Below are positions 51,184 through 58,966 of a stretch of DNA of 64,000 bases, in pieces (within the stretch, counting starts at the first letter, position 1; each line of letters starts with the position of its first letter). Made by a program: the position numbers and the translations under genes. The notes under the pieces were generated by a model. That model saw only the letters and a program-made list of their open reading frames with translations. It searched no databases and was not told the DNA's origin. The DNA lies in contig JAIZWL010000001.1 in the NCBI GenBank assembly GCA_021498125.1, positions 1,489,123 to 1,553,122 on the forward strand, in the 5' to 3' direction. This stretch comes from Candidatus Thorarchaeota archaeon. GTDB lineage: Archaea; Asgardarchaeota; Thorarchaeia; Thorarchaeales; Thorarchaeaceae.

Positions 51184-51522
51184 ATGATTGACACAGAGAT
51201 TGATACACGGATTCGGAAGGTGATTGCAGGAATCCCTTCACCACATAAGAACGACCTTCTTACGATCTGGGAGGGGTGGATCGCAACCAACCCGGAGCCG
51301 CCCTTCTATGTTAGTTGGTCCGATTATTCCGCACAATGGGACGACTCAGAAGCTCTCTATACAGACCGTCGTGTCTATCTCCGCCGAATCACGAACGAGC
51401 TGCGGGATATTGAAGTCCCAAAGACACTGTGGCAAAAAGCCGCAAAGGCTCTCGCTGCTGTTGCAAGTGCCTTCTTTGTGATCTTTCTTGCTCTCTCCCG
51501 AGTTGCTCGTGGTGCAGAGTGA
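51184..51522 (+). CDS. Small tail-anchored protein
   Basis: A 112-residue protein with a soluble part (RKVIAGIPSPHKNDLLTIW, SWSDYSAQWDDSE) and a single C-terminal hydrophobic helix near residues 85-105 followed by SRVARGAE. This is the layout of a tail-anchored membrane protein. ATG 51184 follows GGTGCG and an A run; an upstream ATG at 51157 is unlikely. Function unknown. Confidence 0.55.
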   Translation: MIDTEIDTRIRKVIAGIPSPHKNDLLTIWEGWIATNPEPPFYVSWSDYSAQWDDSEALYTDRRVYLRRITNELRDIEVPKTLWQKAAKALAAVASAFFVIFLALSRVARGAE

Positions 51523-51592
51523 TCCCTCGCTAAACTCGTCACTACAGAGCGGCCGACTTATATTATCCCCTGTGTCCCCGTAACTGAGGACA

Positions 51593-53095
51593 ATGGATAT
51601 CCTTGAGACCATACCCCAAAAGATGAAGGACTATTTGACAGAGGCTGCTGATATAGTTCGTGACGCAAAGAGTGTCGTTGCGATCTCTCATATTGATGCT
51701 GATGGAATAACTGCACTAGCCATTGTTCTCCAGCTCCTTGAACGATCGGGCCTTACTCCTATCTGGAGAAATATTCATCAATTAAATTCTGAGACCATCA
51801 AAGAAGTTCGCGATTTGGTGCGTGAAAACCGACCTGACCTTTTGATCTTCAGCGACTTGGGTACCGGGCAAAAGCGCTCGATTGAGGAACTTGTTAAGAC
51901 TGAAGAGTATATCCAACATGTTATCATCTTGGACCACCATCTCCCCCAAGATGATACTCCGGGTACCGATGAGCCTCACAGTGAACGCATCATCGAGATC
52001 AATCCGCACAATCACGGGATCGATGGTTCGTATGAGGTCTCAGGCGCAGGTGTGTCGTTCCTCCTGGCCATGGCCACCGACCCGCGAAATGTAGATCTCA
52101 GCGAATTGGCAATTGTCGGTGCAACTGGTGATCTCCAGAGATACTATGGTCGAGGTTTTGTCGGGGTCAACAAATCGATACTTGCAGTCGCAGAAGAACA
52201 TTCGATCGTCAGGATAAAACGTGACCTGACCTTCTTTGGGATCAACACCCGACCCTTGCCATTTCTACTCGAATATGCCACTGATCCGTACTTACCCGGG
52301 TTGACCGGGGAACGTGATGCCTGTTACGAATTCTTCGAGTCACGGCACATTCCGCTCAAAAACGAATATGATGAGTGGCGGGTCTGGACCGATCTCTCTC
52401 CTGATGAAAAGTCACGCGCAATTCAAGGAATCATTCATGTGATCATTGACGCTGGTTACAGCACACATGTTGCTCAGGGCATCATTGGTGATGTTGTGGA
52501 GTTGCTGCACCGTCCTCTCAGAAGCGAGATGCGAAATGCCAAAGAATTCTCTACTCTTCTAAACGCTTGTGGTCGAAACTCGCGTCCTGAGATTGGAGTG
52601 CTCGTGTGCATGAATGCAGAAGAGGCCTACGTTCAGGCTCGGACTCTGCTACAGGTCCATCGTCAGAATCTGGCTCAGGCCCTTCGTAGGCTTGAACAGA
52701 ACGGTTACGACGAGATCGAGGGTATGTACCTTGTCAACGATCCCGAGACCCCGGATACTATTGTGGGTATTGTGATTGGAATGGCTCAGGGCTCACGAAT
52801 CGTTCCTACAAATCGTCCAGTCCTTGGAATTGCCACTCGGACGACAGATGACTCCCCCTTTGTCAAGATCTCTGGCCGGGCACAAAAATTCCTTGTGAAG
52901 CGCGGTATCAATCTGAAGGAGACCTTTGTTGAAGTTGCTCATATTCTAAATGAGCAATATGGCAAGCTCGTCGTGGAAGCAGGTGGTCACCCCATGGCCG
53001 CAGGAGCCTTTGTTCTCAGTGAGCATCTTGATGAGTTTTTAGAACTAGTATCCATGAGATTTGCACAAGTGCTTCGTGGCGACGTAAAAAAATGA
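51593..53095 (+). CDS. DHH-family single-strand nuclease, archaeal RecJ/GAN type
   Basis: A 500-residue DHH/DHHA1 phosphoesterase. Motifs: AISHIDADGITA (DxD), LIFSDLGTGQ, IILDHHLPQDD (DHH) and the DHHA1 end VEAGGHPMAAGAFVL. Archaeal relatives act as GINS-associated nuclease or single-strand 5'-3' exonuclease in replication and recombination; others clip RNA. It stands alone, ending at a terminator shared with the convergent gene. Confidence 0.85.
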   Translation: MDILETIPQKMKDYLTEAADIVRDAKSVVAISHIDADGITALAIVLQLLERSGLTPIWRNIHQLNSETIKEVRDLVRENRPDLLIFSDLGTGQKRSIEELVKTEEYIQHVIILDHHLPQDDTPGTDEPHSERIIEINPHNHGIDGSYEVSGAGVSFLLAMATDPRNVDLSELAIVGATGDLQRYYGRGFVGVNKSILAVAEEHSIVRIKRDLTFFGINTRPLPFLLEYATDPYLPGLTGERDACYEFFESRHIPLKNEYDEWRVWTDLSPDEKSRAIQGIIHVIIDAGYSTHVAQGIIGDVVELLHRPLRSEMRNAKEFSTLLNACGRNSRPEIGVLVCMNAEEAYVQARTLLQVHRQNLAQALRRLEQNGYDEIEGMYLVNDPETPDTIVGIVIGMAQGSRIVPTNRPVLGIATRTTDDSPFVKISGRAQKFLVKRGINLKETFVEVAHILNEQYGKLVVEAGGHPMAAGAFVLSEHLDEFLELVSMRFAQVLRGDVKK

Positions 53096-53097
53096 GT

Positions 53098-53127
53098 ATG
53101 TGGGAATGATCCCACATTATATTATTA
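53098..53127. terminator. Hairpin terminator between convergent genes
   Basis: ATGTGGGA and TCCCACAT make a perfect 8-bp stem with an ATGA loop at 53098-53117. TTATATTATTATTA follows on the plus strand. It begins three bases after the nuclease stop. Confidence 0.7.
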
Positions 53128-53586
53128 TTAGTATTCTTCAGCGGTCAGTGATGCACCGATCATACCCGGGACAAAGAGCAATGCAAATGCTACCCCAAGG
53201 TCAATGACGATGTTCTTAGCAATTGTTGCAATGATGTCCACTTGAAGTGAAGCACCCATCGTCAGCGCAACGTATCCGACAAAGAAGAGGACTAGAGTGA
53301 TTACTGAGACAATGAGCATTCTGATACCGTTCTTTGAGATCAGTCCGGCAACAAAGCCAGCAACGCCTAATGCGACCAGTGGTCCGTAGATGCCGCTCAA
53401 AGCCATCGAATATGGCAGCATCAACTGTGCAAAGAGGAGTCCACCCTGATACGCAAGGGCATTAGTGAGACTGGCACTCTGAAGGAGTGTCTGGATGTCA
53501 GCGACTCCTAACCCTAAGATCTGGAAAGCGCCGATGAGAATTGCAGTGATTAGTGCAACGAGAAGGGCCATTATTGTGCGGAACAT
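53128..53586 (-). CDS. Small membrane protein with four helices
   Basis: A 152-residue membrane protein with four hydrophobic segments and Gly/Ala-rich loops (ALSGIYGPLVALGVAGFVAG). The arrangement resembles small channel or holin-like proteins but no family can be named. It is convergent with the DHH nuclease gene across a shared terminator. Confidence 0.6.
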   Translation of the reverse strand: MFRTIMALLVALITAILIGAFQILGLGVADIQTLLQSASLTNALAYQGGLLFAQLMLPYSMALSGIYGPLVALGVAGFVAGLISKNGIRMLIVSVITLVLFFVGYVALTMGASLQVDIIATIAKNIVIDLGVAFALLFVPGMIGASLTAEEY

Positions 53587-53669
53587 ATTGGTTCAGCTCC
53601 TTTATCTATCTGGAGTGTGAATGTATTCAACCTATTTATCTCTTGGGAAGATATGTTACATGTCAATAC

Positions 53670-54128
53670 CTATCGTTCTAACTTGTTTGCAGCAGCCTTG
53701 AGGTCGCTCATGTACCTCTGGATGGCCCCCCACAATAGTTCAGGGATCTCGTCTTTTGGTAGGTTGTCAAGTGGGAACCATGCAACTTCCCCCTCAGGTG
53801 TTTCAGCATGGGTTTCTGTGTCAAGTGGTCTAGCAATGTAATGGTTGAGAACATAATGGAACATGATCTTTCCATCGGGGTCTCGCTCAATGAGGTCTGC
53901 TGTACCCAACAGTCTGAGAATCTCTATATGAATGCCAGTCTCTTCAAGGATCTCCCGCTTGGCAGCCTCCTCTTGAGTCTCGCCAAGTTCAACAGCGCCA
54001 CCTGGAACGCTCCAGAGTCCTTTGCCGGGTTCCTTGTCGCGGCGGGCCATGAGTAATCCTTTTGGCCCTATGACAAATGCACCCACCCCGCATATTGGGC
54101 GTTTGGGATACAATCTATCACTCAACAT
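53670..54128 (-). CDS. Nudix hydrolase
   Basis: A 152-residue Nudix enzyme. The Nudix box is complete, from GGAVELGETQEEAAKREI through LEETGI. It probably hydrolyses a nucleoside diphosphate linked to another group. ATG 54128 is preferred because GAGATGATC lies just upstream; the gene then begins ten bases after the TPR gene stop on the same strand. A longer frame to 54209 overlaps that gene and is less likely. Confidence 0.85.
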   Translation of the reverse strand: MLSDRLYPKRPICGVGAFVIGPKGLLMARRDKEPGKGLWSVPGGAVELGETQEEAAKREILEETGIHIEILRLLGTADLIERDPDGKIMFHYVLNHYIARPLDTETHAETPEGEVAWFPLDNLPKDEIPELLWGAIQRYMSDLKAAANKLER

Positions 54129-54138
54129 TAAGATCATC

Positions 54139-55299
54139 TCATACTGTTGATAGATGTTCGGGCAATGCGAGTTCCCTATCACAATACACGCAATAGACAG
54201 GGATATCAAGATTCACTTTTGCTGTGTTTACTACAGGGATTCTCATGTGTTGATTGCACTGTGGGCAATAGGTCTTGATATACCCTCTGAGCTTGATCGA
54301 TTTGACCCATGCGACCTTTGCCTCTTCAGAATGACCTCTCCGGGTTTCTTCAATGGCAAGTGCAATCCATGCTGCTGCTGAGGTTGTATCTTCTTCGATG
54401 ACCATGTTCAAGCAGTGAAGCAGATCATCAAACTTCTTCAGAAGCACGTGCACATTACAAAGTCGCTGCCATGAGGTTGGCTCTTCTTCTACAAGTCTCT
54501 TTGCCCTGTTCAGATATCCTTCAGCTGCAATCTCGTCGTGTAATTGGTATGTGATCACCGCAAGTCTACTGAGTGCTTCGATGCTTGTTGGGCATTGATG
54601 TAAGGCCTTGGTGAAAGCGTTATGTGCCGTCTTGTAGTTTCTCATTTGAAATGCCATTTCGCCCTCAAGCATGATCGTCCTGTAATGGTCCGGGGCCATC
54701 TCTTTGGCCTTGTCGATCACATTCTTGGCATCATCGATTCTTCCGACAAAGAGGAGTGAGTATCCATAGTTTGCAAGGGCAACGATCGATTCCGGTCGCA
54801 GGGCACTGACCGCCCCCCATGCCCGTGCTGCTTCCGTATAGTCACCAAGACGATAGAAGCTCATCGCTCGGAGCGAGTGCAGTGCTGGATCTTCAGGGAA
54901 CCGGACGACAGCCTCTTCCAGTATTCGTGCAGCCTCACCATACTGTTTAGTGAAGTAGAGTACTTCCGCAAGATCGAGCCATGCCTCATACAGTTCAGGA
55001 TCTGCACTGATGGCCTGTTTCAGATATGTTTCTGCGCAGTCGTAATCGCGAATCGCCTTGTAGGCTCTCCCTAGAAACTGCGCGACCACGCAATGGTTCT
55101 CGATCTGTTCATTCGCCACGAGGAGGACATCAATAGCCTTCCTGGGCTGCTCGTTCTGTAGATATGCGAGACCAAGATAGACGAGCAGTTCTGGATCATT
55201 ACCATTGGTCTCCACAAGATCCTCAAGGATGACCGTGGCTTCTTTGAAGCGCTGATCTTCAAGAGCCTCAATAGCACGATCGAATTCCTTTGTCTGCAA
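54139..55299 (-). CDS. Tetratricopeptide repeat protein with C-terminal Zn ribbon
   Basis: A 386-residue protein made of about nine TPR units, for example ELLVYLGLAYLQNEQPRKAI, ALHSLRAMSFYRLGDYTEAA and ALANYGYSLLFVGRID. The tail has a four-Cys ribbon (YCPQCNQHM and VYCVYCDREL). It should act as a protein-binding scaffold. The TTG start follows GAGGTT by six bases. It is followed immediately by the Nudix gene, so the two may function together. Confidence 0.8.
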   Translation of the reverse strand: MQTKEFDRAIEALEDQRFKEATVILEDLVETNGNDPELLVYLGLAYLQNEQPRKAIDVLLVANEQIENHCVVAQFLGRAYKAIRDYDCAETYLKQAISADPELYEAWLDLAEVLYFTKQYGEAARILEEAVVRFPEDPALHSLRAMSFYRLGDYTEAARAWGAVSALRPESIVALANYGYSLLFVGRIDDAKNVIDKAKEMAPDHYRTIMLEGEMAFQMRNYKTAHNAFTKALHQCPTSIEALSRLAVITYQLHDEIAAEGYLNRAKRLVEEEPTSWQRLCNVHVLLKKFDDLLHCLNMVIEEDTTSAAAWIALAIEETRRGHSEEAKVAWVKSIKLRGYIKTYCPQCNQHMRIPVVNTAKVNLDIPVYCVYCDRELALPEHLSTV

Positions 55300-55394
55300 A
55301 GTCTGAACCTCGTGGATTTTTAGGTGTTTATTGCGAACGACGTATCTGAACTATCAATCGTTGAGGAGCATCTTGATTATAAGTAGGTCACGAT

Positions 55395-56243
55395 ATGGCA
55401 AAAATGATGAGTTCCAGAAAATATGCGACTCCTTTCTCGCTGCTCCATGCTGTGAGTCTACTCAGTCACCGGTTACGGCTTCACAAGTTCCAAGAAGCGA
55501 TACGACAGGTTGTCACTCCCGAATCCTATGTTGTTGATCTCGGGACTGGTACGGGAGTCTTGGCTATGCTCGCCGCACAGGCGGGAGCGCGAAGAGTCAC
55601 TGCTGTTGATATTAATAAGATGTCGATTGACTATGCCATGCACGCAGCTAGGCGCAATGGTCTTACCCAAATCGATTTCGTGACGGCGCACTTTTCGGAG
55701 TTTATCCCCGATGAGCCTGCGGATGTTGTTATCTGCGAGATGCTCTCCTCTATGATGCTTGTCGAGCAACAGGTCCCCGCGTGCAGATATGCAGCAAAGC
55801 ATATACTCAAGGAAAATGGGATCATCCTTCCAAGATCTGCTCGTGTCTATATTGTGCCTGTAGAGTGCCCTTCGTTATGGTCGCGTTTTGAGGTCTCGGG
55901 ACTTGGCTTTCCACGAGTCCCTCAGACAGTTGGTCGGGGTGAGTCAAGGGATCTTGCAGATGCTGTCCTACTTGTCACTCACGATTTTACCAATCCCGAT
56001 GCGCCCGAGATCGTGGAATCTGAGATCTCATTTACTACGGTCTCGGATGGTATTGCACATGGTCTGGTTGGTCTCTTTGAGGCCGACCTCTCGGAATCAA
56101 TCCATCTCGTTATGGAGGATGGCTGGCGTGATCTCTTTCTTCCCTTTGACCCGCCCATTCCTCTAAAGACTGGTGATAAGGTTGTAGTTGCTATCCGGTA
56201 TATTCCTGGGGATGTGAGGAGCCTTGAGATTCGCGTTTCATAG
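55395..56243 (+). CDS. PRMT-like SAM methyltransferase with double-E loop
   Basis: A 282-residue class I methyltransferase with the layout of eukaryotic protein arginine methyltransferases. Motif I is VVDLGTGTGVLAMLAAQAGA, then VTAVDINKMS; the double-E loop CEMLSSMMLVE places its Glu residues nine apart as in PRMT1. A C-terminal beta barrel follows, with GIILPRSARVYIVPVE, HGLVGLFEADL, EDGWRDLFLPF where PRMT1 has its THW loop, and PLKTGDKVVVAI. The His of THW is absent. It may methylate arginine or another guanidino-type substrate. Confidence 0.75.
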   Translation: MAKMMSSRKYATPFSLLHAVSLLSHRLRLHKFQEAIRQVVTPESYVVDLGTGTGVLAMLAAQAGARRVTAVDINKMSIDYAMHAARRNGLTQIDFVTAHFSEFIPDEPADVVICEMLSSMMLVEQQVPACRYAAKHILKENGIILPRSARVYIVPVECPSLWSRFEVSGLGFPRVPQTVGRGESRDLADAVLLVTHDFTNPDAPEIVESEISFTTVSDGIAHGLVGLFEADLSESIHLVMEDGWRDLFLPFDPPIPLKTGDKVVVAIRYIPGDVRSLEIRVS

Positions 56244-56267
56244 ACTGATCGATAGATGGCCCTTCTC

Positions 56268-56750
56268 TTACCACTCTATTGGTTCAAGAGTCCTGATGTG
56301 AAGTCGCTCCTCCCTTCTCTTCTTTGCCTGTTCAAATCTTGTCTTTTCATCTTCCGTTGTTAGGATGAGTGGCGGTACTCGTTTTGGTCTGCCATCTGGA
56401 CCAATTGAGACATATGTGAGAAACGCCCTGCATGTCTTTCGGGTCTCGCCCGTTATCGGATTCTCTGAGGTCACTCGTACCTCGATCTCCATTGATGCAG
56501 TTCCCACATAGTTGATCCACGCCTCTAGCATCACAATATCCCGTTGGCGGATGGGGTTCAGAAAATTCAGTGAGTCGATCGAGGCCGTCACTATTGTGCT
56601 TCTACTGTGGCGTTTTGCCACAATTCCCCCTAGTGTGTCGATCCAATCCAGAAGGCGTCCTCCGTACAAGGTACCATTGTTATTGACATCATTTGGAAAT
56701 ACGACCTGAGTCATCGTCGTCCTCGAGTCCGCGACACATTTACCATCCAT
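56268..56750 (-). CDS. Hotdog acyl-CoA thioesterase (YciA/BACH type)
   Basis: A 160-residue single hotdog-fold thioesterase that should release fatty acids from acyl-CoA. The family signature reads FPNDVNNNGTLYGGRLLDWI, then VTASIDSLNFLNPIRQRD and ETRKTCRAFLTYVSI. ATG 56750 has AAGGAGATG six bases upstream; the longer frame to 56795 is not needed. It may be unusual only in an organism with ether lipids, where it could act in fatty acid turnover. Confidence 0.8.
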   Translation of the reverse strand: MDGKCVADSRTTMTQVVFPNDVNNNGTLYGGRLLDWIDTLGGIVAKRHSRSTIVTASIDSLNFLNPIRQRDIVMLEAWINYVGTASMEIEVRVTSENPITGETRKTCRAFLTYVSIGPDGRPKRVPPLILTTEDEKTRFEQAKKRREERLHIRTLEPIEW

Positions 56751-56956
56751 TGCAGGCATCTCCTTGTGATCACTGCTACTCCCGACACATCTCATTTGTT
56801 TATAGTATCTTCGTGCTGTTCATATGTTCTTCTTATTCTCCCTCTTTCTTCTCTTCTCTATTATGGGAATCGCGCTATCTTCTCTTCAGACATGGTTTCG
56901 CACTGAGGCGCAGATTTTTAACATACAATGCCACGCGGCCATATGGATGGTGACTC

Positions 56957-57625
56957 ATGATGGATCTTAAAGGCCCCCTCTGCTATTTGCTTGACTTTGA
57001 TGATATCTACAAGTACGCCAATCAGACTGCGCTCAAGATCAAGGAATCTAATTGGCGTCCTGATGTGATTGTTGGCATCGCCCGTGGTGGTTGGGTGCAT
57101 GCACGAATCCAATGTGACCTGCTGGGAGTCAAAGAACTTTACAGTGTAAAGGTGGATCACTGGGGTGTCACTGCCACGAAAGATGGTAAGGCACGATTGA
57201 CCAGCCCTCTGAATGCTGATATCAAGGGGAAGAAGGTTCTTGTGATAGATGACATCACTGATACGGGTGAGAGCCTGACCATGGCCGTGGAACATGTGAA
57301 GGAGCAGGGTCCCGCCGATGTCCGGTCTGCTACCCTGATGCATATTGTTGGCTCCAAGTTCAAGCCTGACTACTTCGGTGTAGAGGTGACCTGGGCTTGG
57401 GAGATATTCCCATGGAATCGGATGGAAGATCTTGCACATCTCGTTCTTGAAGTGTTTAAGGGTGAAAAATTGACCGACATGGAGACCCGTGATGTCAAGA
57501 AGCACCTTCGAGAATACAACAATGTTGTTTTACCCGATGACGAACTTGAGAAGGTTCGTAATCATATGATCTTCCTTGGACACTTGAAGGATTCTCCACA
57601 GGGTAAGTGGAAACTCAAGAAATAG
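56957..57625 (+). CDS. Phosphoribosyltransferase, COG2236 type
   Basis: A 222-residue type I phosphoribosyltransferase. The PRPP motif is VLVIDDITDTGESLTMAV, the pyrophosphate loop is VGIARGGWVHARI, and a TWAWEIFPW segment marks the COG2236 group, which acts on purine bases or related substrates. It lies 0.2 kb before MTA phosphorylase on the same strand, which releases adenine; recycling of that base is an attractive role but unproven. Confidence 0.8.
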   Translation: MMDLKGPLCYLLDFDDIYKYANQTALKIKESNWRPDVIVGIARGGWVHARIQCDLLGVKELYSVKVDHWGVTATKDGKARLTSPLNADIKGKKVLVIDDITDTGESLTMAVEHVKEQGPADVRSATLMHIVGSKFKPDYFGVEVTWAWEIFPWNRMEDLAHLVLEVFKGEKLTDMETRDVKKHLREYNNVVLPDDELEKVRNHMIFLGHLKDSPQGKWKLKK

Positions 57626-57818
57626 ATAGTATGGTCAATCAATTACTGGCGGTCTGGCATGTCCAGATACGCCTCTTGTTTTGTTTTTACTATCTTCTTT
57701 TTACGAGCATTTTTCTATAACTTTACTCGTCTAAAAATTATTGATTGAATAATGACACTATGTATAAATGTGAGAAGGTAGAGCCTTCGGTCAGAGAGAA
57801 ACAGGAGTGGTATCAAAA

Positions 57819-58679
57819 ATGGCATTTGAGGCCAAACTGGATTATGTGGTCATTGACCGAAGCAAGAAGTCTGAGTTCGAATCGCTCTTACCGATCGAGA
57901 TTGGAATGTTCGGAGGCAGTGGCAATTACGACCCGACCCTTGTGGAGAACCCAATCGAAGTAAAAGTGTTCACTCCCTATGGAGCTCCCTCTGATAATTT
58001 CATTGTTGGCACTGTTAAAGGGCGTTCTTTTGCATTTTTGGCAAGACATGGGCGCAGTCATACGATTCCCCCGCATATGATCAATTACCGTGCTAATATC
58101 TGGGGAATGAAGGCTCTTGGTGTCAAACGTATCATCAGTCCCGCAGCCTGTGGGAGTCTTCAGCCTGAGAAGATCAAGCTTGGTGAGTTTGTCATTGCGG
58201 ACCAGATCTTTGATCGAACCTTTGGCACTCGAAAGGACACATTCTTTGAGGGTGGAACCATCGCGCACCTTGCATTTGCAGAGCCGTTCTGTCCCGAGTT
58301 GAGGAAGATCGCCTTTGAGACCGCTCAGGAACTCGGTTTCAAGGCGCATGACAAGGGAACATACGTATGCATCAACGGTCCTCGGTTCTCGACCCGTGCT
58401 GAGTCCATGTTCTATCACAATCAGGGGTGGGATGTCATCGGAATGACCGCCTATCCCGAGGCAGCTCTTGCACGTGAGGCGGGGATCTGTTTCGTCAACA
58501 TCTCCATGCCGACGGACTATGATGTTCATGGTGACGAGGTTGTCACGCATGAGCTCGTCCTGAAGACGATGGCCAGTAACATCGAGCGTGTTCGCAAGTT
58601 GACTTTTGCAATGATTGACAAGATTCCTGAGACCCCGAGTTGTGAATGCCAGACCGCGATGAAGGGCGGAATATTTTAA
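57819..58679 (+). CDS. mtnP: S-methyl-5'-thioadenosine phosphorylase
   Basis: It phosphorolyses methylthioadenosine to adenine and methylthioribose-1-phosphate. The 286-residue protein has IGMFGGSGNYDP, FLARHGRSHTIPPHMINYRA, SPAACGSLQP, CINGPRFSTRAES and IGMTAYPEAALARE, all MTAP signatures; MTAP type rather than PNP is indicated by ISMPTDYDVHGDEV. The C-terminus has a CEC motif like the CxC disulfide pairs of archaeal MTAPs. ATG 57819 has GGAGTGG eleven bases upstream; a hairpin terminator follows the stop. Confidence 0.9.
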   Translation: MAFEAKLDYVVIDRSKKSEFESLLPIEIGMFGGSGNYDPTLVENPIEVKVFTPYGAPSDNFIVGTVKGRSFAFLARHGRSHTIPPHMINYRANIWGMKALGVKRIISPAACGSLQPEKIKLGEFVIADQIFDRTFGTRKDTFFEGGTIAHLAFAEPFCPELRKIAFETAQELGFKAHDKGTYVCINGPRFSTRAESMFYHNQGWDVIGMTAYPEAALAREAGICFVNISMPTDYDVHGDEVVTHELVLKTMASNIERVRKLTFAMIDKIPETPSCECQTAMKGGIF

Positions 58680-58693
58680 TAAAGATATATTGT

Positions 58694-58720
58694 GGCCGCA
58701 CTGCGGCCTCTTCTTTTTCT
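58694..58720 (+). terminator. Hairpin terminator after mtnP
   Basis: GGCCGC and GCGGCC form a perfect 6-bp stem with an ACT loop at 58694-58708. TCTTCTTTTTCT follows. Confidence 0.75.
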
Positions 58721-58731
58721 ATGGGCTCCTC

Positions 58732-58875
58732 TTACCAGTCATCGTCATCATCAATGTCATCCCAATCATCGCCCCAATCTTCTTCTTCCCAGTCTTCCTC
58801 GTCTTCCCACTCATCGTCCTCCTCCTCTGGGTCTAACTCTGTCTTGTCGAATGGGCACACTGGTATTGCCTCCAC
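58732..58875 (-). CDS. Possible small acidic Trp-rich protein
   Basis: An open frame of 47 codons from GTG 58875: VEAIPVCPFDKTELD, then a tail almost wholly of Asp, Glu and Trp (EEEDDEWEDEEDWEEEDWGD and DDDDDW at the end). Such tails occur on small archaeal Zn-ribbon proteins; here only one Cys is visible. An opposite-strand Ser-rich frame covers the same bases and is its shadow. No clear ribosome site. Confidence 0.4.
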   Translation of the reverse strand: MEAIPVCPFDKTELDPEEEDDEWEDEEDWEEEDWGDDWDDIDDDDDW

Positions 58876-58918
58876 AGTCTCATATGCTTGTTGTCAAAAA
58901 GAGTAGTGCATTGATGCA

Positions 58919-58954
58919 ATAAAAAAGTGGTGAGGCGGAGTCTAGTGACTCCGC
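58919..58954 (-). terminator. Hairpin terminator after the beta-helix surface gene
   Basis: On the minus strand, GCGGAGTC and GACTCCGC (8-bp perfect stem, 4-base loop, 58935-58954) begin 12 bases after the stop of the surface protein gene. CTTTTTTATT follows at 58919-58927. Confidence 0.75.
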
Positions 58955-58966
58955 AACTGGATGTTC

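Noticed and set aside
58646..58906. Ser-rich plus-strand frame overlapping the mtnP end
   Set aside because: The Ser runs mirror Asp/Glu codons of the minus-strand frame and it lies across the mtnP terminator.
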